From Lawsonella clevelandensis (GTDB lineage: Bacteria; Actinomycetota; Actinomycetes; Mycobacteriales; Mycobacteriaceae): a DNA stretch of 64,000 nt. The stretch is taken from the NCBI RefSeq assembly GCF_003241315.1, contig NZ_QFOZ01000004.1:62001-126000 (forward strand), read 5' to 3'. The notes beneath the pieces are model-generated. The model worked only from the letters and a program-made list of their open reading frames with translations, had not been told where the DNA came from and ran no database searches. Positions 45,550-53,784 of the stretch are shown here, in pieces. Each line of letters begins with the position of its first letter. Position 1 is the first letter of the stretch. The position numbers and the translations under genes were made by a program.

Positions 45550-45636
45550 GGTGGCGTGTCTGAGCGGCCGAAGGTGCTCGCCTCGAAAGCGAGTGTTGGT
45601 TAACCCCAACCGCGGGTTCAAATCCCGCCGCCACCG
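45550..45636 (+). tRNA. tRNA-Ser(CGA)
   Basis: GGTGGCG pairs with CGCCACC; anticodon CGA in the loop CTCGAAA; variable arm GTTGGTTAACCCCAAC; T-loop GGTTCAAATCC. CCA not encoded. Confidence 0.95.
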
Positions 45637-45711
45637 CCAAATGTAGTAGCACACTGTAGTAGCGCTACGAGAAAACGTTATATACCCTGCGCGGGTAGCC
45701 TTTTGCGCTAG

Positions 45712-46275
45712 TTAGCTGCGCTTTGTAAAAACCATTGTTCCGTGTGGCAGAATCCCTGTGCTACCAGCGGGGGAAAGTGTGAGATACGTGCCACCCACGG
45801 AATGTTTCACAATGGTGTACGTGTTAGGGCGGGCTAGCATAGCGCTAAATGCTCGCTGGGTAGCGTGCCCATACTGGCAGTAACGGCGCGTAATGCCGAC
45901 ACTGCTAAAAGACAGGATATTTCCGGTAGATGTGTGGGTGATGGTGTATTTACCCACAATTCTGTTGCAGGAATCGTCCCCCGTCACCGTGCCATGACTA
46001 AACTCCAGGCTGCCGCCGGAGAAGCTACCGCCGGCGGGGCCAAGGTAACGCCATTCCACGTGTTCAAGTGCGGGATCCGTAACTCTTGTGTGGTGGAAAT
46101 CCGTGGCGGAGGCTGCAGGAACCCCGAGAGGCAGAGCTCCGGGAGACAGAGCTCCGAGGGGCAGGGCGGCGCCCAGTGCGGTACCTAGGATAATGCCCAG
46201 TGCAGCACCTGCAGAGCCTATGCGGCGCAATGGTCTTGTTAGCGTGGAACTCGCGGTTGTTTCTTTGTGCAGCAT
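45712..46275 (-). CDS. Secreted META-domain protein
   Basis: 187 residues with a Sec signal (basic RPLRRIGS then a hydrophobic Ala/Leu/Gly stretch; cleavage near ASA-TDF at about 58). The mature part has the META/HslJ fold: EWRYLG, SLEFSHGTVTGDDSCNRIVGKYTI and the last strand GTMVFTKR. Extracytoplasmic META proteins are linked to stress or envelope functions; no catalytic role. A repeated LGALSPGALPLG stretch extends the signal region. It is divergent from the mycolyltransferase gene, with 110 bases between starts. Confidence 0.8.
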   Translation of the reverse strand: MLHKETTASSTLTRPLRRIGSAGAALGIILGTALGAALPLGALSPGALPLGVPAASATDFHHTRVTDPALEHVEWRYLGPAGGSFSGGSLEFSHGTVTGDDSCNRIVGKYTITHTSTGNILSFSSVGITRRYCQYGHATQRAFSAMLARPNTYTIVKHSVGGTYLTLSPAGSTGILPHGTMVFTKRS

Positions 46276-46385
46276 GTGTGGGACCTCGTCCTTTCGTTAA
46301 AAATTACTGTTACCAGGTAAAAGAGTTAGCTGTGTACACTAAGTGAGGTATTTGTCTGCTAGTTTTTGTTGAGAAAGAGAAGTGT

Positions 46386-47381
46386 ATGCGTCGGCCTTTC
46401 GCACGAGCTCTTATGGCTGTGATTACTGCTTTCTCGGTTGGTTGTGGACTCCACGCCGCCCCGGCTGGAGCTGCCCCCGCTGAAGAAGCCTCCCCTGTAG
46501 CTCATCTTGTTGGTAAGCGTTGGATCGGGAAGCAACTCCTGGAAGTTAAGGTGTATAGCCCCTCCATGAAGCGAGTTATCACCAACCAGGTGATGACTCC
46601 CCGGGGAATGAAGCGAGCCCCCGTATTCTATCTTCTTTCCGGCATGTACGGTGGCGACGGCGACCAGTGGGCCCACCCCGCCTCCGGCGCCCGCGGATTC
46701 TTCAAAGACAAAGATGTTTATGTTGTTAATCCCATGGGGGCAGCGTCTACCTATTACACGGACTGGTATCGGAAAGATCGTGTTTTAGGTTATAAGCCCA
46801 TGTGGGAAACCTACCTGTCGAAGGAACTACCGCCGGTTATCAATCACACACTCAACACCACTGGGCGTAATGCTATCGGCGGGTATTCCATGTCCGCCGG
46901 GACCGCTTTAGCGTTGCTTGCTAACCATGGTGATGTTTTTAAGGCGGGGGCGTCGTATTCCGGGTGCCCAGTATCGTCAAATCTTCCCATGAAGATGGTG
47001 ACGATGAACTCGATGATCCTCAACACGCCAGGTGTGAACCCGCTGAACGCCTATGCGGGATTGATCTCCCCAGCGTGGATACATAACGATCCAGCGCTGC
47101 ACATGAGCCAACTGCGTGGAAAGCCCATCTTTATTTCCGCTTCCACGGGTAAGCCGAAGATGCCGCCAGACGACCACGATATGCGCAAGCAGCCCGACTA
47201 TTCGCTGTTGGAGCAGAATATTTATCTCTGCACTGCTCTTTTCCGCGGTATGGCTGACGCCGCCGGCGTAAAGTACGAGTTTTTCAACCAGCCTTACGGT
47301 GCGCATAGTTTTGGGCAGTTCGGCCAGGCCATGCGGAAGAGCTGGCCAATGATCGCGCGTGCTCTACACACCGCTATCTAA
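46386..47381 (+). CDS. Mycolyltransferase (antigen 85/corynomycolyltransferase family)
   Basis: 331 residues, secreted (signal peptide to about residue 29, APAGA/APAEE). Alpha/beta hydrolase with the nucleophile in GGYSMSAG (Ser168) and histidine in GAHSFGQF (His307); the glutamate/aspartate of the triad is not certain. PVFYLLSGMYGGDGDQW and VVNPMGAASTYYTDWY match the antigen 85 core. It transfers mycolates between trehalose monomycolate and arabinogalactan or a second trehalose, so the organism should make mycolic acids. GAGAAAGAGA lies before the ATG. Confidence 0.9.
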   Translation: MRRPFARALMAVITAFSVGCGLHAAPAGAAPAEEASPVAHLVGKRWIGKQLLEVKVYSPSMKRVITNQVMTPRGMKRAPVFYLLSGMYGGDGDQWAHPASGARGFFKDKDVYVVNPMGAASTYYTDWYRKDRVLGYKPMWETYLSKELPPVINHTLNTTGRNAIGGYSMSAGTALALLANHGDVFKAGASYSGCPVSSNLPMKMVTMNSMILNTPGVNPLNAYAGLISPAWIHNDPALHMSQLRGKPIFISASTGKPKMPPDDHDMRKQPDYSLLEQNIYLCTALFRGMADAAGVKYEFFNQPYGAHSFGQFGQAMRKSWPMIARALHTAI

Positions 47382-47425
47382 CATCTCCGCGCCCTATACC
47401 TGCTTTTAGCTCTCTAGAAGATTCC

Positions 47426-48757
47426 ATGGCAGTACACCAGCAGCCCGCCACCCCCTTCACCCTGGGTACGCACCTTAGTGAACCCACCGGCGCGCACGCT
47501 AGCGCATATGGCACTATCACTCGCCGTACTACCGGGGAGCCACTGGGCCGCACTGGTACTATCCACACTCCCCACGGGGATATTCACACACCCGCTTTTA
47601 TCCCCGTGGGTACGCGCGCTACTGTGAAAACCCTGACACCGGAACAGATTCGCTCTACCGGTGCGCAGGCCGTCCTCGGTAACGCCTACCACCTGTATCT
47701 GCAGCCCGGCGCCGATATTGTGGATGAGGCCGGCGGCATTGCCGAGTTCATGAATTGGCATGGTCCCACCTACACGGATTCGGGTGGTTTTCAGGTGCTT
47801 TCTCTTGGCTCGGGCTTTAAGAAAGTGTTGGCGGCTGAGTTTGCTGGGACGGATCGTGATGGGGAGGTTCGCCGGGGTAAAGAGCGCATGGCGAATGTGG
47901 ATGATGAGGGGGTGACGTTTCGCTCTCACTTAGATGGGTCGCGTCACCGCTTCACGCCGGAAGTCTCTATGCAGATTCAGCACCAGTTGGGTGCGGATAT
48001 TATTTTCGCCTTCGATGAGCTCACCACGCTTCTTAATTCGCGCGGCTACCAGGAGGAGGCGTTGGAGCGAACCCGGCTGTGGGCGGAGCGGTGTTTAGTG
48101 GAGCATAGCCGTCTTACTGTTGAGCGCGCGCATCGCCCCCCGCAGGCATTGTGGGGTGTTATTCAGGGTGCCCAGTATGAGGATCTGCGCCGTAAAGCCT
48201 GCCGCGATCTGCAGCAACTTTCCTTGGAGTCGGAGGAGCGGGGCGGTGTTGGCTTCGGTGGCTTCGGCATTGGGGGCGCCCTGCAGAAGGAAAACCTGGG
48301 TACGATCGTGGGCTGGTGTAACCAGGAACTACCCGAGGATAAGCCACGTCACCTGCTGGGAATTTCGGAGCCGGACGATATTTTCACTGCGGTGGAAAAT
48401 GGTGCGGACACGTTCGACTGTGTGGCCCCGAGCCGTCTGGGCCGCCACGGCGGTGTTTACACCAAGGATGGCCGTATGAATCTGGCGGCCGCCAAGTATA
48501 AGCGGGACTTCCGCCCTATTGACCCGGAGTTGGCGTCGTACACGTCCCAGAATTATAGCCGCGCCTATATTCGCCACCTGTTGAAGGCAGGGGAGAAGTT
48601 GGGGCAGACCTTGTGCACTATCCACAATCTGTTCTTTATTGTGCAGTTGGTGGATGGTATTCGGGCCTCTATGGAGGACGGCACCTACTGGGACTACAAG
48701 GCGGAGGTTATGGGCCGTTACTATGCGAACGGCGGCAGAAACATGATAGATCGCTAA
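47426..48757 (+). CDS. tgt: tRNA-guanine transglycosylase (Tgt), lacking the zinc-binding cysteines
   Basis: 443 residues. Replaces G34 of tRNAs with GUN anticodons by a queuine-type base. Base-exchange aspartates are present: DSGGF (Asp118) and the nucleophile in FDCVAPSR (Asp331). The usual ECxCxxC of the zinc site reads EL-A-S-Y-T-S (Leu369, Ser371, Ser374); only the last ligand, the histidine of TIHN (His400), remains. The pocket motif FDECT reads FDELT (residues 196-200) and GGLAVGE reads GGALQKE. Such changes are expected to alter base selection and metal use. The queuosine-precursor transporter converges on it with a 4-base overlap. Confidence 0.92.
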   Translation: MAVHQQPATPFTLGTHLSEPTGAHASAYGTITRRTTGEPLGRTGTIHTPHGDIHTPAFIPVGTRATVKTLTPEQIRSTGAQAVLGNAYHLYLQPGADIVDEAGGIAEFMNWHGPTYTDSGGFQVLSLGSGFKKVLAAEFAGTDRDGEVRRGKERMANVDDEGVTFRSHLDGSRHRFTPEVSMQIQHQLGADIIFAFDELTTLLNSRGYQEEALERTRLWAERCLVEHSRLTVERAHRPPQALWGVIQGAQYEDLRRKACRDLQQLSLESEERGGVGFGGFGIGGALQKENLGTIVGWCNQELPEDKPRHLLGISEPDDIFTAVENGADTFDCVAPSRLGRHGGVYTKDGRMNLAAAKYKRDFRPIDPELASYTSQNYSRAYIRHLLKAGEKLGQTLCTIHNLFFIVQLVDGIRASMEDGTYWDYKAEVMGRYYANGGRNMIDR

Positions 48758-49560
48758 CTATTGCTGGCGGTACTGCTGCTGGCGGGGGTGTTAGCGGCGC
48801 TGGAGGTCTCAGGGCTGTCGAGATTATCCAATGACTGTTGGTAGGTGGGCTCGTGGTGTTTCATCCACTTCACCGCCTGGTAGGTGAGGGGGAGGACGAT
48901 AATCTCCGCACATGTTTTCCACACGTATCCCACGGCCGCATAGTTCAGGAAGTCTTTACCGGTGGAAATACCGATAGCGGGTGCGGCTATGCTGCAGAAA
49001 ATAAGGGTATCGGCTAGTTCGCCCACCAGGGTGGAGCCAATGAGGCGGGCCCAGAGACTTTTCTCACCCGTGTGTTCTTTAATCTTGACCAGTACCCAGG
49101 AGTTGAGGATTTCCCCCACCAGGTAGCCGGCCAGGCTGGCGATGAGAATGCGGGGGACAACGCCGGCCACGGCCACGAAGGCGTCTTGGTTGGTGTAGAA
49201 GTCGGCGGCGGGTAATTCGGTGGTAATCCACATGCATAGGCTCATCAGGACGAGGGCACTGAATCCCACCCACACAACGCGGCGCATGGTGCGGAAACCG
49301 TACACTTCGCTGATAACGTCACCCAGAATGTATGCCAGGGGGAAGAGGTAGAACGCCCCATCAGTGTCCAGGGGGCCTAGTTGGACGCCTTTTGTGCCGG
49401 TGATGGTGGAGATCATCATGACGGCTACGAAGAAGACTGCCAGCGGCATGACGTGGCTACTGGTGGAGTGTGCGAAGGCCGCGCGCGATGCGGCATGGGT
49501 GCCGTCTGCGGTAGCGGTGGTGTCCTGCGTGGGGTGTTTGGAGTCTGTCACGTGTTCCAT
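48754..49560 (-). CDS. Queuosine precursor transporter (YhhQ/DUF165 family)
   Basis: 268 residues with about six helices and the family block PLAYILGDVISEVYGFRTMRRVVW, then RILIASLAGYLVGEILNSWVLVKIK and STLVGELADTLIFCSIAA. It imports preQ0/preQ1 or queuine-type bases. A Thr/Ala/Ser-rich N-terminal tail and a Ser-rich C-terminal tail are extra. Its 3' end overlaps tgt by 4 bases, and the pairing with tgt supports a salvage role. Confidence 0.9.
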   Translation of the reverse strand: MEHVTDSKHPTQDTTATADGTHAASRAAFAHSTSSHVMPLAVFFVAVMMISTITGTKGVQLGPLDTDGAFYLFPLAYILGDVISEVYGFRTMRRVVWVGFSALVLMSLCMWITTELPAADFYTNQDAFVAVAGVVPRILIASLAGYLVGEILNSWVLVKIKEHTGEKSLWARLIGSTLVGELADTLIFCSIAAPAIGISTGKDFLNYAAVGYVWKTCAEIIVLPLTYQAVKWMKHHEPTYQQSLDNLDSPETSSAANTPASSSTASNS

Positions 49561-49718
49561 TATGGCTAGTGGGGAGGCCGTTGGGCTAGTCCGCTCAGGA
49601 GGTTCGGTGTTCAGGAATACTTATGGGAATGTCCACAAGGGTGTGTAAGGGAAAGAATGGGAGACGCTGCTGGGACACTATTTTGGCGTAAAGACAACCT
49701 TTAGGTAAACTTCTACCC

Positions 49719-49806
49719 GGAGGATTCGCCTAGTGGCCTATGGCGCTCGCCTGGAACGCGGGTTGGGGTTTATAGCTCCTCGCGGGTTCAAATCCCGCAT
49801 CCTCCG
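49719..49806 (+). tRNA. tRNA-Ser(GGA)
   Basis: GGAGGAT pairs with ATCCTCC; anticodon GGA in the loop CTGGAAC; long variable arm; T-loop GGTTCAAATCC. CCA not encoded. Confidence 0.94.
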
Positions 49807-49813
49807 CCACTAG

Positions 49814-49852
49814 AAAGGCCCCGTCATTGCGACTTAGCATGACGGGGCCTTT
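49814..49852 (+). terminator. Terminator after tRNA-Ser(GGA)
   Basis: AAAGGCCCCGTCAT pairs with ATGACGGGGCCTTT. The stem is bordered by A and T runs on both sides, so it may also stop transcription from the minus strand nfu gene. Confidence 0.85.
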
Positions 49853-49901
49853 CGTATGTTTTATGTATCTCCATGAGGTGTCAGTCTGGGCGACGCATGC
49901 G

Positions 49902-50600
49902 CTATTTTGCTTCTTCCACGCGCACGAGGTTGGGGAAGAAGGGGCGTAGTTGCCGGTCTACATGGAAAAGTAGGGTGCGGCCAATCGCTGGACAGTTTCG
50001 GCAGGCGCCACCCATGGAAATTTTTACAACACCGTCTTGTACGCTCACCAGCCGCATTGTGCCACCGTGGGAGGCGGCGAAGCGTCCAGCTGCGCCGCCG
50101 AGGAGTTCCTCCACTGCTGCCCGTAGTTCCGCATCGGTACTGCCGCCTATGCTGGGGACGTCAAGGGAGCCGGTGGGCCACCCGCATTTACCTGTACTAG
50201 TACCTGCACTAGCCTCACTCGCACCAGCATTGTCTGCGGTGATGGGGGTGGAGATGGCGGCGAAAAGGTCATGGCGGAGCCGCGTCGCCAACGGTGCACT
50301 TTTCTCTGCGCCGTTTACCTCGGCTGCCGCGTTGCTGTCTGTCACCGGGCTGCGGCTTTGCCAGGAACCGCCTTCCGGTAGCACAGTGGTGATGAGTCCG
50401 GGGGCGAGGGAGATATGGGCGAGTTCGCCGCGTTCTAGGTAGCCCAGAATGGACTGCGGCATGGCGTCTTGGGCTGCCAGTTGGCGGGCTTCCTGCAGTC
50501 CACCAGACCAGGTGAAGCGAATGAGTCCAGGCCCCACCACCCACTCGAGTTCCAGTGGGTTCGGGGTGGTTTGGGGGTAGAAGAGAAGTGGTGTAGCCAT
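49902..50600 (-). CDS. Nfu-type iron-sulfur cluster scaffold/carrier protein
   Basis: 232 residues. N-terminal Nfu_N-like domain (TTPNPLELEWVV; SILGYLERGELAHISLAPGLITT) and C-terminal NifU domain with the cluster-binding CxxC in GGACRNCPAIGRTL near the end. Between them is an Ala/Ser/Thr/Gly low-complexity linker (SEASAGTSTG). It should carry a 4Fe-4S cluster to client proteins. It lies downstream of feoAB, a sensible link between iron uptake and cluster assembly. Confidence 0.85.
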   Translation of the reverse strand: MATPLLFYPQTTPNPLELEWVVGPGLIRFTWSGGLQEARQLAAQDAMPQSILGYLERGELAHISLAPGLITTVLPEGGSWQSRSPVTDSNAAAEVNGAEKSAPLATRLRHDLFAAISTPITADNAGASEASAGTSTGKCGWPTGSLDVPSIGGSTDAELRAAVEELLGGAAGRFAASHGGTMRLVSVQDGVVKISMGGACRNCPAIGRTLLFHVDRQLRPFFPNLVRVEEAK

Positions 50601-50623
50601 GCTATAGCTATGCTACAGCCGTG

Positions 50624-52612
50624 TTATATGGCCATGATGCCAATTGTTATCCACCTGGCCGCATAGGCCAGTACCCAGGCCAGGACCAGCGAGTATGTCA
50701 GCGCAATAAGAGGCCACTTCCACGAGTTTGTTTCGGATCTGATAGCGCCCACTGTGGACATGCACTGTAGGGCGTAGGCGAAGAAGATAAGGAGCGCCAC
50801 AATTGTGGGTGTGGTGAACACTTTTTCACCCTTGTGGGGGCCTTCTGTGAAGGTCATTTTTTGTAGCGCGTCCGTGGGGTTGTCGGGGTCTTGTGCGGCG
50901 GCTGTTTGCCCCATGGTGGCTACGAATACTTCACGGGCCGCCAAGGAGCCAATGAGGCCGATGGTGATGCGCCAGTCGAATCCGAGGGGGCTAAAGATGG
51001 GTTCTACAGCCTTGCCGATGCTGGCGGCAACGGAGTGGTCGGTGGTGTATTCGACGGCCTGTACGTCATCTAGGTGTTGTTCGTCGATAACTTTTTGCTG
51101 GGAGGGGAAGTTCATTAGTCCCCAGACAATAATGGTGGAGACGAGGATAATGCGGCCGACTTTGCTGAGGAATATCTTGGTGGATTTCCACATGTCGGAG
51201 AGAACAGTTTTGCCGGTGGGGAGGCGGTAGGGTGGCATCTCCATGTAGAAGGGGACGTGTTCGCTTTTCAGGTTGGTGTGTTTGAAAACCCAGGCGGCTA
51301 GCATGGCGCTGGCGCCACCAAGAACATAGAGACCGAAGAGGACGATGCCCTGGATGGAGAAGGGGCCCGCGTGTTTATTGGGGTCTACCAGCATTCCTAC
51401 TAGGAGGAGGTAGACGGGGAGGCGGGCGGAGCATGTCATGAGGGGGGCAGCCATGATGGTGGCTATGCGGTCTTTGGAGGAGGGCATGGTGCGGGTGGCC
51501 ATAATGCCAGGTACGGCGCAGGCAACACTGGAGAGGAGGGCGACGAAGGCGCGTCCTTCCAGGCCGGCGCTGGCCATGACACGGTCCATGAGGTAGGCGG
51601 CGCGGGACATGTAGCCGATGTTGTCCATCAGGCTGATAAGGAGGAAGAGGAGCAGGATTTGGGGGACGAACACGAGGACGCCGCCAACACCGCCGATGAG
51701 GGCATTGTTAACGAAGCTGGCCAACAGTGGGTTGGTGATGTGGTCGGCACTGAGGTCACCGAGCCAGGCGAAGAAGTCCTCTATCCAGCCCTGGAAGGGG
51801 GCTGCCACGGTGAAGATCACCTGGAAGAAGAGGAACATGATGAGGAAGAAGAACAAGGTACCGAAGACGGGGTGCAGAAGTACCTTATCTACTTTGCTGG
51901 TAGTGGTGTTTTCCTGGGGTGCCTCATAGTGCGAGAGGGCGAGCATGGAGTGTGTCCAGGATTCACGCTCGGGTCCGGGTTCGGCGGGTGGGGCAACAAT
52001 GGGGGTGGGCCAGGAAGTGGGGTCTTCTACGAGTTTCCGCAGTTCTGTGAAGCCTTTTTTGCGGTTGCCAATAACGCCCACAACGGGTATTCCGAGCCCG
52101 GCGGAGAGGGCGTCAATGTCGATACTGCCGCCGAGCTTGTCCAGTTCGTCCGTCATGGTGAGGACGAGGGCGGCAGGTAGTCCTAGGGAGAGTGCCTGGG
52201 CGACGAGGTTGAGGGAGCGGTGCAGGGTGGTGGAGTCGACGACTATGAGGATCGCCTGGGGGGAGGGAACCCCTGCGAGGTTGCCGGCGAGGAGGTCGGT
52301 GACGACTTTTTCATCGGGGCTGATGGGGTCCAGGGAGTAGGTGCCGGGGAGGTCTTCCAGAATAACGTTGGGGCTAACGTGTCCCTCTGTGTGGGTGACG
52401 GTGATTCCGGGGTAGTTACCGGTTTTGGCGTTGAGGCCAGTGAGTTTGTTGAAGACGGAGGTTTTGCCGGCGTTAGGGGAGCCAATGAGGACGATACGGG
52501 TGGTGGGGGTGGCGGTAGCGTCGTTATCCCGTTCGGCGAGGGCTACACTACCCCCTTTTTTCCCGTGGAGTTTTGTATGTGCGCAGGCATCAGGATTGTG
52601 GCAGCTGGCCAT
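50624..52612 (-). CDS. feoB: Ferrous iron transporter FeoB
   Basis: 662 residues; GTPase-coupled Fe(II) importer. Cys/His-containing N terminus MASCHNPDACAH, as in actinobacterial FeoB, then the G domain with G1 GSPNAGKTS, G3 DLPGTYSL and G4-like LTMTDELDKLGG, then about nine to ten helices with two Gate domains (SSVACAVPGIMATRTM; SLAAREVFVATMGQ). GAGGAATC precedes the ATG. FeoA is encoded 54 bases upstream. Confidence 0.95.
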   Translation of the reverse strand: MASCHNPDACAHTKLHGKKGGSVALAERDNDATATPTTRIVLIGSPNAGKTSVFNKLTGLNAKTGNYPGITVTHTEGHVSPNVILEDLPGTYSLDPISPDEKVVTDLLAGNLAGVPSPQAILIVVDSTTLHRSLNLVAQALSLGLPAALVLTMTDELDKLGGSIDIDALSAGLGIPVVGVIGNRKKGFTELRKLVEDPTSWPTPIVAPPAEPGPERESWTHSMLALSHYEAPQENTTTSKVDKVLLHPVFGTLFFFLIMFLFFQVIFTVAAPFQGWIEDFFAWLGDLSADHITNPLLASFVNNALIGGVGGVLVFVPQILLLFLLISLMDNIGYMSRAAYLMDRVMASAGLEGRAFVALLSSVACAVPGIMATRTMPSSKDRIATIMAAPLMTCSARLPVYLLLVGMLVDPNKHAGPFSIQGIVLFGLYVLGGASAMLAAWVFKHTNLKSEHVPFYMEMPPYRLPTGKTVLSDMWKSTKIFLSKVGRIILVSTIIVWGLMNFPSQQKVIDEQHLDDVQAVEYTTDHSVAASIGKAVEPIFSPLGFDWRITIGLIGSLAAREVFVATMGQTAAAQDPDNPTDALQKMTFTEGPHKGEKVFTTPTIVALLIFFAYALQCMSTVGAIRSETNSWKWPLIALTYSLVLAWVLAYAARWITIGIMAI

Positions 52613-52666
52613 GATTCCTCATTCTTCATTCTTTGTGGAGTTGTACCGTCAACAGGATGTTAGTGA

Positions 52667-52921
52667 TTAGGGGCTGGTTGGGGTGGTGACGTGGAGTTGT
52701 TGGGCTTCGCTTTTTCGCAGGCAGATGTTGTAGTCGCGGAGGCGGAACATGCTGGGGTCGCCCATGGGGGCGCGGCGCGTCATGGTAATGGGAGTGCCGG
52801 GGGCGAAGCCGAGATCGTTGAGGCGTCTGCGGACGGCATCGGGGGCTTCTTCAGAGATAGAAGTGATGATGGCACTGTCTCCGGGTGTGAGGTCGGAGAG
52901 TAGGCAGACGTTATTGGGCAT
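52667..52921 (-). CDS. feoA: Ferrous iron transport protein FeoA
   Basis: 84 residues with the FeoA SH3-like fold (LTPGDSAIITSI, RRRLNDLGFAPGTPITMTRRAPMGDPSMFRLRDYNICLRKSEA). It supports FeoB at the membrane. A DtxR/IdeR-like site lies 77 bases upstream. Confidence 0.93.
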   Translation of the reverse strand: MPNNVCLLSDLTPGDSAIITSISEEAPDAVRRRLNDLGFAPGTPITMTRRAPMGDPSMFRLRDYNICLRKSEAQQLHVTTPTSP

Positions 52922-52997
52922 AAGCAGTTCTTTCAGCGAGGTTGGCAGTAGTGCCGGGCGTAATAGTACGGCAAAACCTATACTGACGATTGCATGA

Positions 52998-53016
52998 ACA
53001 GTATAGCCTACCCTTA
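52998..53016 (-). promoter_or_regulatory. DtxR/IdeR-like iron box upstream of feoA
   Basis: ACAGTATAGCCTACCCTTA matches the palindromic iron-box consensus (TTAGGTTAGGCTAACCTAA, from memory) at 12 of 19 positions by my count, and shares TAGCCTACCCT with the better site at 63961. It would let iron repress feoAB. Confidence 0.5.
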
Positions 53017-53215
53017 GTTAAAGACACTATTGAGAAGGCCCTTTACAGGTGTCTAATAAATCACAGTAAAACTGAGGAGCCTTCCTACACTTTTGTCGCA
53101 ACCTCTCTCCCCATTGTTCTGACGTTAAGGAAGAGGACAGGTAGCATGGGGCATACATATCAACGCGGTCTGTCGTTACCTACGCGTGCACCATAGACCT
53201 AGGGAAGGCCCCATA

Positions 53216-53770
53216 ATGGACGAGAATCTTACCCCCGATCCTGCCGATGAAGAAGACACTTCTCAAGCTCCCATAGCTCCTTCAACCCCCGAGTTTGAGG
53301 CCGCTCAAGAAGCTGATGAGATAGCTGACGAGACGCCCACTCACCTGCACGTCCACGACAGAAAACATGGTCACGCACACGACAAATCACACGACAAAGC
53401 ACATGATAAAGTGCATGACCACGATAAAACACATAGCCACGGTAAAACGCATAATAATGATGACGTGAGTGACCAGACTAAAGAACGCAGTGAAAAAGTG
53501 CATAGCCACGAAGAGTTGCACAGCGAAGAGGTACACGACCAAGACACGCCACAATCTCCCGAAGAAATTGCTTCTATTGAGGAAGAAAATAAGCAGCGCG
53601 CTCGGAATATCAACAAGATTTTTGCGGCCATGATGACAACGCTCATCGTTATTGCCGTTATTTTCCTTGCCATCTATATTCCCTGGCGGAAGAACCAAAA
53701 TAATCTTCCGGACCCCACAACTCCCTCCGTGGAGAAGGTTCTTCCCACCTCCTCCGCTCCCGTGAAGTAG
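53216..53770 (+). CDS. Histidine-rich membrane protein, unknown function
   Basis: 184 residues from ATG 53216 (GGGAAGG upstream; the frame from 53186 is not supported). An acidic N terminus is followed by about 80 residues with alternating His/Asp/Lys/Ala (HVHDRKHGHAHDKSHDKAH), coded by near-identical CACGACAAA-type units, then a charged Glu-rich part, one helix (IFAAMMTTLIVIAVIFLAIYIPW) near the C terminus and a short tail. Such His-rich cytoplasmic stretches usually bind divalent metals. It is divergent from feoAB and 14 bases from the XRE membrane regulator. Metal storage, sensing or delivery are guesses. Confidence 0.68.
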   Translation: MDENLTPDPADEEDTSQAPIAPSTPEFEAAQEADEIADETPTHLHVHDRKHGHAHDKSHDKAHDKVHDHDKTHSHGKTHNNDDVSDQTKERSEKVHSHEELHSEEVHDQDTPQSPEEIASIEEENKQRARNINKIFAAMMTTLIVIAVIFLAIYIPWRKNQNNLPDPTTPSVEKVLPTSSAPVK

Positions 53771-53784
53771 CGGAGGTAGTTGAC

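Noticed and set aside
53330..53480. CRISPR-like array of short repeats
   Set aside because: The CACGACAAA-like units are codon repeats of a His/Asp/Lys-rich protein with no spacers of constant length.
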